Positions 15,822-24,654 of a stretch of 64,000 nucleotides of DNA are shown here, in pieces. Below the pieces are notes generated by a model. That model saw only the letters and a list, made by a program, of their open reading frames with translations. It made no database searches and was not told the origin of the DNA. Origin of the DNA: Thermococcus radiotolerans (GTDB lineage: Archaea > Methanobacteriota_B > Thermococci > Thermococcales > Thermococcaceae); contig NZ_CP015106.1 in the NCBI RefSeq assembly GCF_002214565.1, forward strand, positions 372,001 through 436,000, written 5' to 3'. The stretch's first letter is position 1, and every line of letters starts with the position of its first letter. Position numbers and translations under genes: made by a program.

Positions 15822-17003
15822 TCACGGCCTTGCGTGGCCGCCGTGCACTGGGAGTACCATACGCTCCCTGAACTTGCCCCTTCCGTTGGCGTATAGCTCA
15901 AGCAACTCGCGCCGTATCTGCTCCATGAGGGAGTCGATGGCATCGTAGTCCTTGTTTTCGATGGCTACTTTCAATTGTCCCACAAGTTCCTCCAGCTCCG
16001 TGACGTTGATTCCCGCCCGCTCCATGACATTGAGCTGTATCTCAACGCGGTGAACGAATATCTCTGCCCTCATGGCAGGTTCAAAACGCACTTTGACCTC
16101 CCACTCGTCGGAGGCCACCCGTATCACGAACTCCGCGTGGGCCTTGGCCGCTATTGCCTGACCGTAGGCCCTTCCGTACTTGCCCATGTCGTAGGCGTCC
16201 TTGGCGTTCTCCAGCTCCTTCTCCGCGAGAGCCAGCATCTTGGTTACGAGCATCTCCTCCTGCGGGTCCAGGGTTACGTTCTGGAGCATCTCTCTCGCGG
16301 TCGCTATCCTTTCCTCGCTCGCGTTGATGGCCGTGAGTGCCATCTCAGGGGTCACGTTCACCTCAATCTCCGTGATGTTGGCGTGGGTTCTCATCCTCTC
16401 CCTGACCCTCTCGGCAACGTGCATCATTACGTGGCTGTGGATTATCGTGATGTTCTTGGGCATTATCTGGAACTTCGCCATTATCCTGATGAGGTCTGTG
16501 GTATCGTTGGCGAATATTATGATGCCGTGAACCTTGACGGCCTTCCTGAGAGCCTCCTTTATCGCCCCGGTGTCGTTGCCGGGGACAACTATCACGCTGT
16601 TTTCAAACTTTATCCTGAGCTTGACTGTTGCGTTCCAGATGACCGCCACGTTGGTCTCGTATCTGTTCTGGCCCCACCAGCGTTCGACGGTGATGTTGAG
16701 ATCCTGGAGGTCACTGACGTACTGTTCCACCACGGCATCAGGACCACCGATTATTATCACCTCGTCCGGGGCGTAGCTCATGATCTCCGCCGTAACGTTC
16801 GGGTCGTAGGCACCCCACCCTGTGGTTACCACGATGGCCCCGGTAACGTTTGCCAGGTATTCGGCCAGGGCGCAGTCTGCTTCGTTGTCGCTTACCAGAA
16901 TCACGGTCACTGATGTATCCGCGGCGGCAACCCTTCCGAAGGACAGCGTGGTTGCTACAAGCATCAAACCAAAGAGCAATGCAATGCCTTTTTTCCACAT
17001 CAT
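15822..17003 (-). CDS. Secreted CWB2-like surface protein, heavily N-glycosylation-prone
   Basis: This 393-residue protein has a signal peptide (residues 1-28, KK then a hydrophobic core, ending VAAA), then two modules of the cell-wall-binding repeat 2 type (VSDNEADCALAEYLAN; EVIIIGGPDAVVEQ followed by GQNRYET), and a helical C-terminal half rich in Glu, Lys and Ala. I count twelve N-x-S/T sequons, spread along most of the chain, which suggests dense N-glycosylation outside the cell. GAGGTG lies 7 nt before the first of two ATGs. A shorter paralogue sits at 19249 on the other strand, with ABCE1 in between. Function unknown; surface attachment or protection is likely. Confidence 0.75.
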   Translation of the reverse strand: MMWKKGIALLFGLMLVATTLSFGRVAAADTSVTVILVSDNEADCALAEYLANVTGAIVVTTGWGAYDPNVTAEIMSYAPDEVIIIGGPDAVVEQYVSDLQDLNITVERWWGQNRYETNVAVIWNATVKLRIKFENSVIVVPGNDTGAIKEALRKAVKVHGIIIFANDTTDLIRIMAKFQIMPKNITIIHSHVMMHVAERVRERMRTHANITEIEVNVTPEMALTAINASEERIATAREMLQNVTLDPQEEMLVTKMLALAEKELENAKDAYDMGKYGRAYGQAIAAKAHAEFVIRVASDEWEVKVRFEPAMRAEIFVHRVEIQLNVMERAGINVTELEELVGQLKVAIENKDYDAIDSLMEQIRRELLELYANGRGKFRERMVLPVHGGHARP

Positions 17004-17066
17004 ACCGCTTCACCTCGATGTTCTCTATGAAATAAGACGTATTTAAGCTTTTTTCACGAAATCGTC

Positions 17067-17160
17067 CGTTTAGATTCACGTTCGTTTATTGAAGCGGTTC
17101 CTTCTCTCTTTTTTCGATTTTTATCGTTAAACAACGTTACCCATCGTTTATTTGCGTTTA
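17067..17160 (-). promoter_or_regulatory. Array of CGTTTA-type hexamers upstream of the CWB2-like gene
   Basis: CGTTTA occurs at 17067, 17083, 17145 and 17155, with CGTTAA at 17125 and CGTTAC at 17135, all in one orientation. The array lies upstream of a minus-strand TATA element (GCTTAAATAC, about 17040-17049) of the secreted-protein gene, the position of archaeal activator sites. Confidence 0.35.
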
Positions 17161-17225
17161 CAGAAATATGAGAGTAGTTGGTTTTTGTTGAATTGGTGGT
17201 ATGCGGACATAAACAAGAAAAGGAG

Positions 17226-19001
17226 TCATGCAGAGACGTAGTAGTACTCGCCCCTCTCCTTCTGCTCCCTGTCCTTAACGCTTCCTTCCTTGTTGGCCCT
17301 TGGCCTTCCGGTGTCCGGGTCTCTCCTGAAGGTTATACCGACCGAGGCCAGGAAGCGGTTCATGCCTTCCCTCATTCCCATGGGCTGGAGCGCCCTTCCG
17401 CTCTTTCCGGGCTCGCCCTCGAAGACTATGAGCCTGTCGCTGAGGTAGTCGACCATCATGACGTCGTGCTCGACTATCAATGCCGTCTTCTCGTTCTTGG
17501 CCATGAGGGAGCGTATGGCCTTTGAGACGGCCAGTCTCTGCTCGACGTCGAGGTGTGCGGAAGGCTCGTCGAGGAGGTACAGGTCAGCGTCGCGGATCAG
17601 GCAGGCGGTTATCGCAACCCTCTGGAGTTCTCCACCGCTCAGCTCGTTCACCTTTTTGTCGTAGAGGTCCGGGATGCCGAGCGGGTTCAGGAGTTCGGTC
17701 TTGTAGAAGCTGTTCATCAGCTTTCCTGCGTTTATCTTGCTCAGCAGGTCGAAGACCGTTCCCTCGTAGTCCACCTTGATGTACTGCGGCTTGTAGCTTA
17801 CGGTGAGCGTCCAGTCAACCTCGCCCTCGGTTGGTTTCTCAACACCGGCTAGCATCTTGACGAAGGTGGTCTTGCCTATTCCGTTGGGGCCCACTATGCC
17901 GACCACTTCGCCGACGTAGAGCGTTCCGCCCTCCGCCTCGAGCCTGAAGGCCCCGTAGTCCTTCACCAGCCTCGGGTACTCGACCAGTATCTCGCCCTCC
18001 TGGCTCTTCCTCTCGCTCTTCTTGGTGAAGCTGACCTCATACGGTCTGAAGCGAACGTTCTCGTCGCGGAGATAGCCGCGCAGGAACTCGTTTATGCCGT
18101 TGCGCGTTGACTTCGGCTGGGAGAATATACCGTACGCTCCAGGCTTGCCGTAGACGACGTGGATTATGTCGCTCATGTAGTCGAGAATCGCCAGGTCGTG
18201 CTCGACCGTCAGAACGGCCTTTCCGGAGTCGGCAAGCTTGCGGATGATCCTTGCCACCCTGAGGCGCTGCCTTATGTCGAGGTAGCTCGAGGGCTCGTCA
18301 AAGAAGTAGAAGTGGGCCTCCCTAAGCATCGCGGCCGCTATGGCCACGCGCTGGAGCTCACCGCCGGACAGCTGCTTTATCTCCCTGTCGAGGATGTTCT
18401 CGAGTTCAAGCTCCTTAACAACCTCATCGAACTTGCCCGCCTCGTCGGCCTTCTTCAGCAGGTCCCTAACTTTGCCCCTGACCGCCTTGGGTATCAGATC
18501 AACGTACTGCGGCTTGACGACTGGCCTTATCTCGCCCCTCTTCAGCCTCTCGAAGTAGTTCTGGAGCTCGTTGCCGCGGAATGCCCTGATAACGTTGTCC
18601 CAGTCCTCGTTGTCGCCGCAGAGATTTGGAACGATTTGCCCGGACAGGGCCTTAACGGCCGTCGTCTTACCCGTTCCGTTCGGTCCGAGAATACCGACTA
18701 CCATACCGTCCTTGACCACCGGGAGCCTGTAGAGGACGAAGGCGTTTATCCCATAGCGGTGCACACAGCCTTCCTCGAGCTCCTCGGGAAGGTTTACTAT
18801 GGTTATCGCGTTGAAGGGGCACTTGTGGACACAGATTCCGCAGCCGGTACAGCTTGCCTCCTGGATCACCGGGCGGTAGTTCTCCTCGTCTATGATTATC
18901 GCCTCTCCGCCCATTCGATTGACCGGGCAGACGCGCTCGCACAGGAAGTTGCCGCACTTGTCTGGATTACACCTGTCGTAATCGATGACCGCTATCCTCA
19001 T
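17226..19001 (-). CDS. abce1: ABCE1 (Rli1), ribosome recycling ATPase
   Basis: This 591-residue protein has all ABCE1 parts: an N-terminal double [4Fe-4S] domain (CNPDKCGNFLCERVCP and CTGCGICVHKCP), a first ABC domain with GPNGTGKT and LSGGELQR, a hinge, and a second ABC domain with GPNGIGKT and LSGGELQR. It splits ribosomes after termination together with aRF1/aPelota and is essential in archaea. The ATG at 19001 is preferred over the GTG at 19004 because GGTGGTG lies just upstream. A TATA element (CCCTTTAAAACC on the minus strand near 19033-19044) marks the promoter. Confidence 0.97.
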   Translation of the reverse strand: MRIAVIDYDRCNPDKCGNFLCERVCPVNRMGGEAIIIDEENYRPVIQEASCTGCGICVHKCPFNAITIVNLPEELEEGCVHRYGINAFVLYRLPVVKDGMVVGILGPNGTGKTTAVKALSGQIVPNLCGDNEDWDNVIRAFRGNELQNYFERLKRGEIRPVVKPQYVDLIPKAVRGKVRDLLKKADEAGKFDEVVKELELENILDREIKQLSGGELQRVAIAAAMLREAHFYFFDEPSSYLDIRQRLRVARIIRKLADSGKAVLTVEHDLAILDYMSDIIHVVYGKPGAYGIFSQPKSTRNGINEFLRGYLRDENVRFRPYEVSFTKKSERKSQEGEILVEYPRLVKDYGAFRLEAEGGTLYVGEVVGIVGPNGIGKTTFVKMLAGVEKPTEGEVDWTLTVSYKPQYIKVDYEGTVFDLLSKINAGKLMNSFYKTELLNPLGIPDLYDKKVNELSGGELQRVAITACLIRDADLYLLDEPSAHLDVEQRLAVSKAIRSLMAKNEKTALIVEHDVMMVDYLSDRLIVFEGEPGKSGRALQPMGMREGMNRFLASVGITFRRDPDTGRPRANKEGSVKDREQKERGEYYYVSA

Positions 19002-19248
19002 CACTCACCACCGGGTTAGGCTGAGGGAGAGGGTTTTAAAGGGTTGCGGGATGAATGGTCTCTTATCTTGATTATCTATGCATGAACATCCTTACTGCCC
19101 TGACGTCTCACATTTTGCTGGTTAATGTTTTTCAGCTCTTGGATAGTTTACTTGGCTCCAGGGGAGTGCTGACATTCTATGACAATTTTTTCACTGGAAA
19201 CCTTATTATATCCAAGGAATCAAATGTCCCTATTTAGGACGTGGTACT

Positions 19249-20127
19249 ATGGTCTGGAAAAAGTTCTCCATCCTCCTCGGCTTCCTTCTCTTGGGCTCCC
19301 TTTTCTTTGTTCCGGGCTCCACGGCAACCTCCACCTATGTCATTGTGGTGAGTGATAACCCCTCCGACTACGCCGCTGCAAAAGTCGCCTCCTCTGCAAT
19401 GGGCGCCCCCATAGTGACGACTCCCTGGGGCAGGTTCGACGGTGATGCCTTGGAGAAGCTGCTCTCCCTGGGCCCGGGGGAAGTTCTGATAATCGGCGGC
19501 AGGATTGCCGTGCCAGAGAAATACTCTGAAACCCTGGAGGAAAAGGGCATAAAGGTTACGAGGATTTCGGGAGAAGACCGTGCCGAGACCTCTGAGAAGG
19601 TTATGAACTGGATACTAGACAACGACTACAAGCTGAGAGGTGACGTCTACCTCGTAGACGGCTGGGACGAGGGCTCGATACTCTACATTCTGGAGAACGA
19701 GGAGAACCCGATAATCCTCGCGCTTCCCCATCACGACCTCGTCAACGCGATCCACGAGAAGTCAGGACTCACTGACAAGATGGCGTCGGCAGGCACATAT
19801 GGTCGGTCGGTGTACGTTTATCCGACGCTCGTGGACAGAGACAACGAGAATTCCAGTCCCTGTCCCAACTGCCACTTGATGGAGGCAGACGAGGCCAAGG
19901 CGATTTCTCTCTCTGTGAGCAGGCTCAGGGGACTCTCCGGGACAATCCCCACAGGGGAGGTTAAATCGGCCGTTCTCGAAAAGGCCTCCCTCGCGGAGGA
20001 ACTCGCTGCCAAGGGCGAGTTTGAGAAGGCCAGAGAAGTCCTGCTGGAGGGTTTTGGACTCACCTACTCAAGCATAGCCGCCGGAAACCCCGGGCCGGCG
20101 GATACGAGCTCAGGTAGCAATGGATGA
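19249..20127 (+). CDS. Secreted CWB2-like protein, paralogue of the 15822-17003 gene
   Basis: This 292-residue protein has a signal peptide (MVWKKFSILLGFLLLGS..., cleavage probably near residue 26) and CWB2-like modules matching its neighbour: VVSDNPSDYAAAKVAS, EVLIIGGRIAVPEKYSE and GEDRAETSEKV. It has a CPNC pair in the middle and ends in a Gly/Ser/Pro tail with no clear membrane anchor. In contrast to the longer paralogue only one sequon (NSS) is obvious. A TATA element (TTATTATATCC near 19202-19212) lies upstream. Divergent arrangement around ABCE1 suggests an old duplication. Confidence 0.72.
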   Translation: MVWKKFSILLGFLLLGSLFFVPGSTATSTYVIVVSDNPSDYAAAKVASSAMGAPIVTTPWGRFDGDALEKLLSLGPGEVLIIGGRIAVPEKYSETLEEKGIKVTRISGEDRAETSEKVMNWILDNDYKLRGDVYLVDGWDEGSILYILENEENPIILALPHHDLVNAIHEKSGLTDKMASAGTYGRSVYVYPTLVDRDNENSSPCPNCHLMEADEAKAISLSVSRLRGLSGTIPTGEVKSAVLEKASLAEELAAKGEFEKAREVLLEGFGLTYSSIAAGNPGPADTSSGSNG

Positions 20128-20166
20128 GACCGCTACTTTTTTAGCCGTTCTTTCTAATTTATCTCC

Positions 20167-22866
20167 ATGTCCCTCTTTGAGACACTCAAGCCCCTCAAGT
20201 CCGAGATAGCGAGGGTCCACGTTTTTCCTCCTAAGGAAGGCGAGTTCGGCAACTTCCGCTTCGACAATCCCGAAATAAACGCCCTCCTCGAAGAGCTCGG
20301 CTTTACCCTCTACCGCCATCAGGTTGAGGCCCTCGAGAGGCTCTACTCGGGAAAAAACATCGTCGTCACCACGCCAACGGCCAGCGGCAAGAGCGAGATA
20401 TTCCGGCTGGCCATCTTCGACTCCTATCTCTCAAACCCCCGCGCGACTTACCTGCTCATATATCCCACGAGGGCCCTCATAAACAACCAGCTTGAGAAGT
20501 TCTCGCTTCAGAACCTCGTCTTCTACCGCCTCACCGGAAAGCACGTGAGCGCGAGGATCCTGACCGGAGACGTCCCGTGGGAGGAGAGGAAAACCTTAAT
20601 TCGCGAGAAGCCGAGGGTTATCTTCACCACCCCGGACATGCTCCACTACAACATTCTGCGCCGCTGGAGGGACTACGAGTGGCTCCTAAGGAACCTCCGC
20701 TATCTGGTCGTTGACGAGCTCCACGTTTACAGGGGCGTCTTCGGGAGCAATGCGGCCTACCTCTTTCGCCGCCTCGACTTCAGGCTAAGGCGCCTTGGGG
20801 CGAAGCCCCAGATCATAGCGCTCTCGGCAACGCTCAGGAACCCGAAGGAGTTCGCGGAGAAGCTCTTCAGGAAGGAATTCGAGCCGGTAAGCGGTGCCAC
20901 CAACCCCTTTCCAAGGAGGTACTTGGTCCTCTTCGAGCCGAAGAACCTTGACGAGAGGCAGCTCCTCCGGGCGGCCGTTGAGAGGCTCGCTGGGGGGGAG
21001 GTTAAGACGCTGGTCTTCTTCGACAGCAGGAAGGGGACGGAAAAGCTCCTCCGTTTCCTCCTCAGCTCGCCGGTCTTTCACAGAACGAGTACCTACAAGG
21101 GGACCCTGCCGAAGAACGTCCGCTGGGAGATAGAGCGGGACTTCAAGGAGGGCAAACTGCTCGTTCTCCTAACGACCAACGCCCTCGAGCTCGGCATAGA
21201 CATCGGCGACCTCGATGCAGTCATCAACTACGGCATCCCTCCCGACGGCCTTTTCTCCCTCATTCAGCGCTTCGGAAGGGCCGGAAGGAAGGCCGACAGG
21301 GAGGCCCTCAACGCCATAGTCCTCAGAAAGAACGGTCTCGACTACTATTACAGGGATCACTTCGACGAGCTCGTCGATAGGCTGGAGCGGGGAATAATCG
21401 AGTACATGCCGGTCAACCTGGAGAACGAGCGCATAGCCAAGAAGCACCTTCACTACCTCCTCACCGAGCTGGGGATAGTCGACTGGGACGAGCTTGACGA
21501 GTTTGAGAGGAAGATAGCAGAGAGGCTCGTCATCGAGAGGAAGGCAGACCTGAAGAAAAATCCGCTCACGGGAAGGCTTGAAGTCCGCCTGAGGAAGCCG
21601 GCCTTCAGCTACTCGTCACTGAGAACCGCGAGCGACGAGACGTTCTTCCTCGTCAAGGACGAGCCGTGGATAAGGGGCAAGCTGATGGAGAAGTCCTCGC
21701 TCAGGGAGTTGCTCAACTTCATCAACTGGCTCAAGCTCAAGGGTTACATCATCGAGGAGGTCGATTCCGACGAGTACCACCGCTCGCTCCTCCCGGGAAT
21801 GGCCTACTTCTCGCGGGGAGAGCTCTACATGGCCGGAGACAGGCTTTCCCTCGGAAAGTTCCACTTCGTCTTCGCAAGGCAACTTAACCGCTTCTGGGAC
21901 GTGGAAACCTTCGTGGCCAAGAGGGAGGAAGTGGAGATACTGAAGAGCAGGGAGGAGAAAACCTACCGGGGAGTCGAGATACACCTCGGCCGGCTGAGGG
22001 TCAGGCACGTCTACACTGGATTCGCCGTCAAAGGGGCCGACACCGGGAACTACGTCGGTGAGCTGATCAGGTTGAAGGAGGACGGCATCCTACGTGGCGA
22101 GATACATTCCCCGATGACTGGCGAGAGAATCGAGGTCGGGGAGGACTTCTCGATCCTCAACTGGGAGAAGTTTGCGAAGGTCGAGTTTGAGGAACCCTAC
22201 ATCAGGGAGTTTGAGACCGATGGAATATGGCTCGTTTTCCCAGATTCGATAAGGGAAGTCACGAGCGAGGAGTTCAGGGAGTTCTTCGATGTGGCCGCCG
22301 AGAAGGGCTTTGAAGACCCTGCCTTTACCCTTTACACCAACCTCGACAGGAGGAAGCTCTTCCCGCTCTACCTCGGGACTACCACCCACGTCATAAGGAA
22401 GGCCATCGGTGACGCCCTCCAGAGGCTCGGAATCAGCGATGAAGAGCTGGCCTTTGCGATAAAGAAGATGATCGACAGCAAGGACGGAATCGGCTCGGCG
22501 CTTCACGCGATAGAGCACAACATGATAAAAATCGCCCCCATCTTCACCTACGTGGATTCGAGGGAGCTCGGCGGCTACAGCTACGCGAGCTTCCCGGGCT
22601 TACCCCACGTCGGAAGGCCGGTCGTGTTCATCTACGACGGCAACGAAGGGGGAGCGGGCCTCGCACCGATAATCTACGAGAACGTCGAGATGCTGATGGA
22701 GAAGAGCCTTGAGCACCTCCGCTCCTGCCCCTGCCAGGACGGCTGTCCCGTTTGCACGCTCTCCCCGAAGTGCGGCACCTTCAACGAGTTCCTGGACAAG
22801 TGGGCCGCGATAAGGGTCTGGGAGAGGGTTCTGGAAAATAAAGTGGAGAGCCTCAATGGGAACTGA
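20167..22866 (+). CDS. Hrq1/YprA-type DEAD/H helicase with DUF1998 zinc region
   Basis: This 899-residue superfamily 2 helicase has the motifs in order: TPTASGKS (69-76), PTRAL, TPDML, DELH, SATL, then the second RecA-like domain with TNALELGIDIG and QRFGRAGR. The C-terminal third ends in CPCQDGCPVC...C, the four-cysteine site of DUF1998/MrfA-type helicases. Relatives (yeast Hrq1, bacterial YprA/MrfA, archaeal homologues) unwind DNA 3' to 5' and act in repair of cross-links and other lesions. It stands alone on its strand; its 3' end overlaps the convergent ATPase gene by 14 bp. Confidence 0.9.
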   Translation: MSLFETLKPLKSEIARVHVFPPKEGEFGNFRFDNPEINALLEELGFTLYRHQVEALERLYSGKNIVVTTPTASGKSEIFRLAIFDSYLSNPRATYLLIYPTRALINNQLEKFSLQNLVFYRLTGKHVSARILTGDVPWEERKTLIREKPRVIFTTPDMLHYNILRRWRDYEWLLRNLRYLVVDELHVYRGVFGSNAAYLFRRLDFRLRRLGAKPQIIALSATLRNPKEFAEKLFRKEFEPVSGATNPFPRRYLVLFEPKNLDERQLLRAAVERLAGGEVKTLVFFDSRKGTEKLLRFLLSSPVFHRTSTYKGTLPKNVRWEIERDFKEGKLLVLLTTNALELGIDIGDLDAVINYGIPPDGLFSLIQRFGRAGRKADREALNAIVLRKNGLDYYYRDHFDELVDRLERGIIEYMPVNLENERIAKKHLHYLLTELGIVDWDELDEFERKIAERLVIERKADLKKNPLTGRLEVRLRKPAFSYSSLRTASDETFFLVKDEPWIRGKLMEKSSLRELLNFINWLKLKGYIIEEVDSDEYHRSLLPGMAYFSRGELYMAGDRLSLGKFHFVFARQLNRFWDVETFVAKREEVEILKSREEKTYRGVEIHLGRLRVRHVYTGFAVKGADTGNYVGELIRLKEDGILRGEIHSPMTGERIEVGEDFSILNWEKFAKVEFEEPYIREFETDGIWLVFPDSIREVTSEEFREFFDVAAEKGFEDPAFTLYTNLDRRKLFPLYLGTTTHVIRKAIGDALQRLGISDEELAFAIKKMIDSKDGIGSALHAIEHNMIKIAPIFTYVDSRELGGYSYASFPGLPHVGRPVVFIYDGNEGGAGLAPIIYENVEMLMEKSLEHLRSCPCQDGCPVCTLSPKCGTFNEFLDKWAAIRVWERVLENKVESLNGN

Positions 22867-23983
22867 ATTTTCCAACGGCCTCCCTGAGGAGCGGGTCTTC
22901 AACCCAATACCTTTTTTCCGATGAACGAACGAAGCCCGCCTTTTCCAGCGTTTCAAGGTATTTGTAGACGTGCTGTACCTTGGTAGGGGCGAGGCCGATG
23001 GATTGAAGCCTCCGGTAGATTTCGGCTCCCCTGAGGGCGCTGGGATAAGCCTCGGCCAGGACTCTGAGGACTCCTATGTAAACCTCACTGTTGTAGACGT
23101 TCAGAAAAGCCTCTATGTCCTTCCGCCATTCCTCAAGCGCATACCTCCTGCTTTCCTCAAGGGCCATCGGGAGCGCTTCTTCAGGGCTTTTTCCATCCCT
23201 CACGAAGTTGACGACCGTGATGCCGTAGTGGGAGATGAATCCAGGGACTCCCCCCAGCTCTTCAACGGCCCTTGAGAGCTCCAGTTCGTTCGCCACATTT
23301 ATCCCGTAGCTCCTGAACCCCTCCATGAGGTAGCCCCTTCCTTCTTCGGTGCTCCATCTCGGAAGGGTGAAGATTTCCGCCGAGCGCATGAAGTTGGGCC
23401 TTTCGGCTCCTGGGTTTAGATACTCAACCAGCATACCCGGCATTGAACCCGTGAAAACGAGGGAGATGTTCAGATAGCTGTCGGTTATCTCCTGCAGGAG
23501 ACCCCTGAAGTCGAGGTTCTTCAGCCTCGCCAGAACCTGGGCTTCATCGAATATCAAAACGCCCAGCCTGGCATTCTGGGAGAGGACTCTAACCAGTGTT
23601 GAAAAGTCCCTGCTGAACTCTTCGATGCTCGTTTTTCTCACCTCAACACTGAGGCCCCTGAAGGATATTGTATAGCTCTTGCTCGTCGTTATCATCTTCA
23701 ATGACGTTCTCTTTGGTTCTATATCTGATATTGAAATTGCCCTTGAGCCCATGAAGCGAGAGAAGTTGAAATAGACGTAGTGGTGTCCCCTCTTTCTCCG
23801 CAGCTTTTCCGCCATCACGCTGACCACGCTCGTTTTCCCCACCCTTCTCGGGCCGAGGAGAACCGCGGTGTTACCGCGAAGGACTGCACTGAGGAGGTCT
23901 TCAACGGCCTTTCTGTGACCCTCCCCCCAGAGACACTCCTCTTCCATCACTGGCCTCGTCCGGAAGAAGTTTTTACATGCCAT
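22853..23983 (-). CDS. Archaeal AAA-type ATPase (Arch_ATPase family)
   Basis: This 376-residue protein has a P-loop GPRRVGKTS near 44-52, LIFDEAQ (Walker B) near 143, FTGSMPG sensor 1, and a C-terminal winged-helix-like domain (RRLQSIGLAPTKVQHVYKYL). This is the archaeal ATPase family of STAND-related proteins, expanded in Thermococcales. Roles are unproven; links to mobile or defence elements have been suggested. There is no DUF234 region, unlike the second ATPase at 55362. The ATG at 23983 overlaps the edge of a perfect inverted repeat (23982-24010), and the only SD (GGGGTG) lies inside that repeat. It follows YigZ closely on the same strand. Confidence 0.85.
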   Translation of the reverse strand: MACKNFFRTRPVMEEECLWGEGHRKAVEDLLSAVLRGNTAVLLGPRRVGKTSVVSVMAEKLRRKRGHHYVYFNFSRFMGSRAISISDIEPKRTSLKMITTSKSYTISFRGLSVEVRKTSIEEFSRDFSTLVRVLSQNARLGVLIFDEAQVLARLKNLDFRGLLQEITDSYLNISLVFTGSMPGMLVEYLNPGAERPNFMRSAEIFTLPRWSTEEGRGYLMEGFRSYGINVANELELSRAVEELGGVPGFISHYGITVVNFVRDGKSPEEALPMALEESRRYALEEWRKDIEAFLNVYNSEVYIGVLRVLAEAYPSALRGAEIYRRLQSIGLAPTKVQHVYKYLETLEKAGFVRSSEKRYWVEDPLLREAVGKFSSH

Positions 23984-24024
23984 GTAATTTACACCCCATG
24001 TAAATTACATACCATGTAAATTTA
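23982..24024 (-). promoter_or_regulatory. Palindromic control region of the first archaeal ATPase gene
   Basis: Perfect 12-bp arms ATGTAATTTACA (23982-23993) and TGTAAATTACAT (23999-24010) flank a 5-nt spacer. Read as direct repeats, a 16-bp unit beginning ATGTAA starts at 23982, 23998 and 24014. On the minus strand a TATA-like CTTTAAATTT lies at about 24015-24024, which puts the transcription start inside the palindrome. The SD GGGGTG (23992-23997) is also inside, and the ATG overlaps its last two bases. The layout suits an operator for self-repression or an RNA hairpin hiding the SD. Confidence 0.55.
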
Positions 24025-24651
24025 AAGGTTCCCCTCAAACGAACTCATGAAGAGCCTCCTGAGCCGGATTCTCCCCCTCGTCCTCTCCGTCAAGAGCCCC
24101 ATCAGCCCCTCAGCTTCGCCTTTCCTCGTTTCGACGATGAACGTCACCAGCTCGCCGTAGTCCTCTCCAACGACTTTTCCTCCGGAATTCTCAACGGTCT
24201 CCCTGACGAGGTGGAAGAGACTGTAGGGGAAGGTGACTTGGAAGCGCTCTGTCTCGTAGACCTCAACGATGCCCGCGTTTTCGATGGCTAAGCTGGCGGC
24301 ATCGCTGTAGGCTTTGACCAGACCGCCGTAGCCGAGCTTTATGCCGCCGAAGTAGCGGGTAACAACGACGACAACGTTGCTCAACCCTTTGTTCTGGATA
24401 ACCTTGAGGACGGGCTTTCCCGCACTGCCCTTCGGCTCGCCGTCGTCATCGTACCTGATTGAGAAGTTCTTTCCGTCGTTGATGAGGTAGGCGGAAACGT
24501 TGTGCGTCGCGTCGCTGTGGTGGGCCTTGATTTTTGCGATGAACTCCCTCGCTTCGTCCTCCGTCTCCGCGGGCGATGCGTAACCTATGAAAACTGACTT
24601 CTTAACCACGAGCTCGGCAGTGCCGACTCCCCTCAGCGTTCTGTAGTCCAT
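24022..24651 (-). CDS. YigZ/IMPACT family protein (UPF0029)
   Basis: This 209-residue protein matches the YigZ/IMPACT family: SVFIGYASPAETEDEAREFI, HSDATHNVSAYLI, DDGEPKGSAGKP and VTRYFGGIKLGYGGLV are hallmark blocks (about 18-115). A C-terminal ferredoxin-like domain of about 70 residues follows. Eukaryotic IMPACT interacts with translation control, while the archaeal/bacterial role is unclear. GGTGA of the preceding stop region serves as SD; the gap to the upstream HAD gene is 3 nt, so the two are co-transcribed. Confidence 0.92.
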   Translation of the reverse strand: MDYRTLRGVGTAELVVKKSVFIGYASPAETEDEAREFIAKIKAHHSDATHNVSAYLINDGKNFSIRYDDDGEPKGSAGKPVLKVIQNKGLSNVVVVVTRYFGGIKLGYGGLVKAYSDAASLAIENAGIVEVYETERFQVTFPYSLFHLVRETVENSGGKVVGEDYGELVTFIVETRKGEAEGLMGLLTERTRGRIRLRRLFMSSFEGNL

Positions 24652-24654
24652 AGC

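Noticed and set aside
15707-15943. Hydrophobic C-terminal stretch (TRVALLSPFSLLGTLLYAFLRS) after the CWB2-like gene, possible lost membrane anchor
   Set aside because: The stretch lies in another frame, behind a T-rich terminator and without a start codon of its own; the gene before it ends normally with its stop codon.
19055-19237. 60-codon frame in the gap before the second CWB2-like gene
   Set aside because: It covers the promoter of the real gene, has no SD, and shows no conserved pattern.
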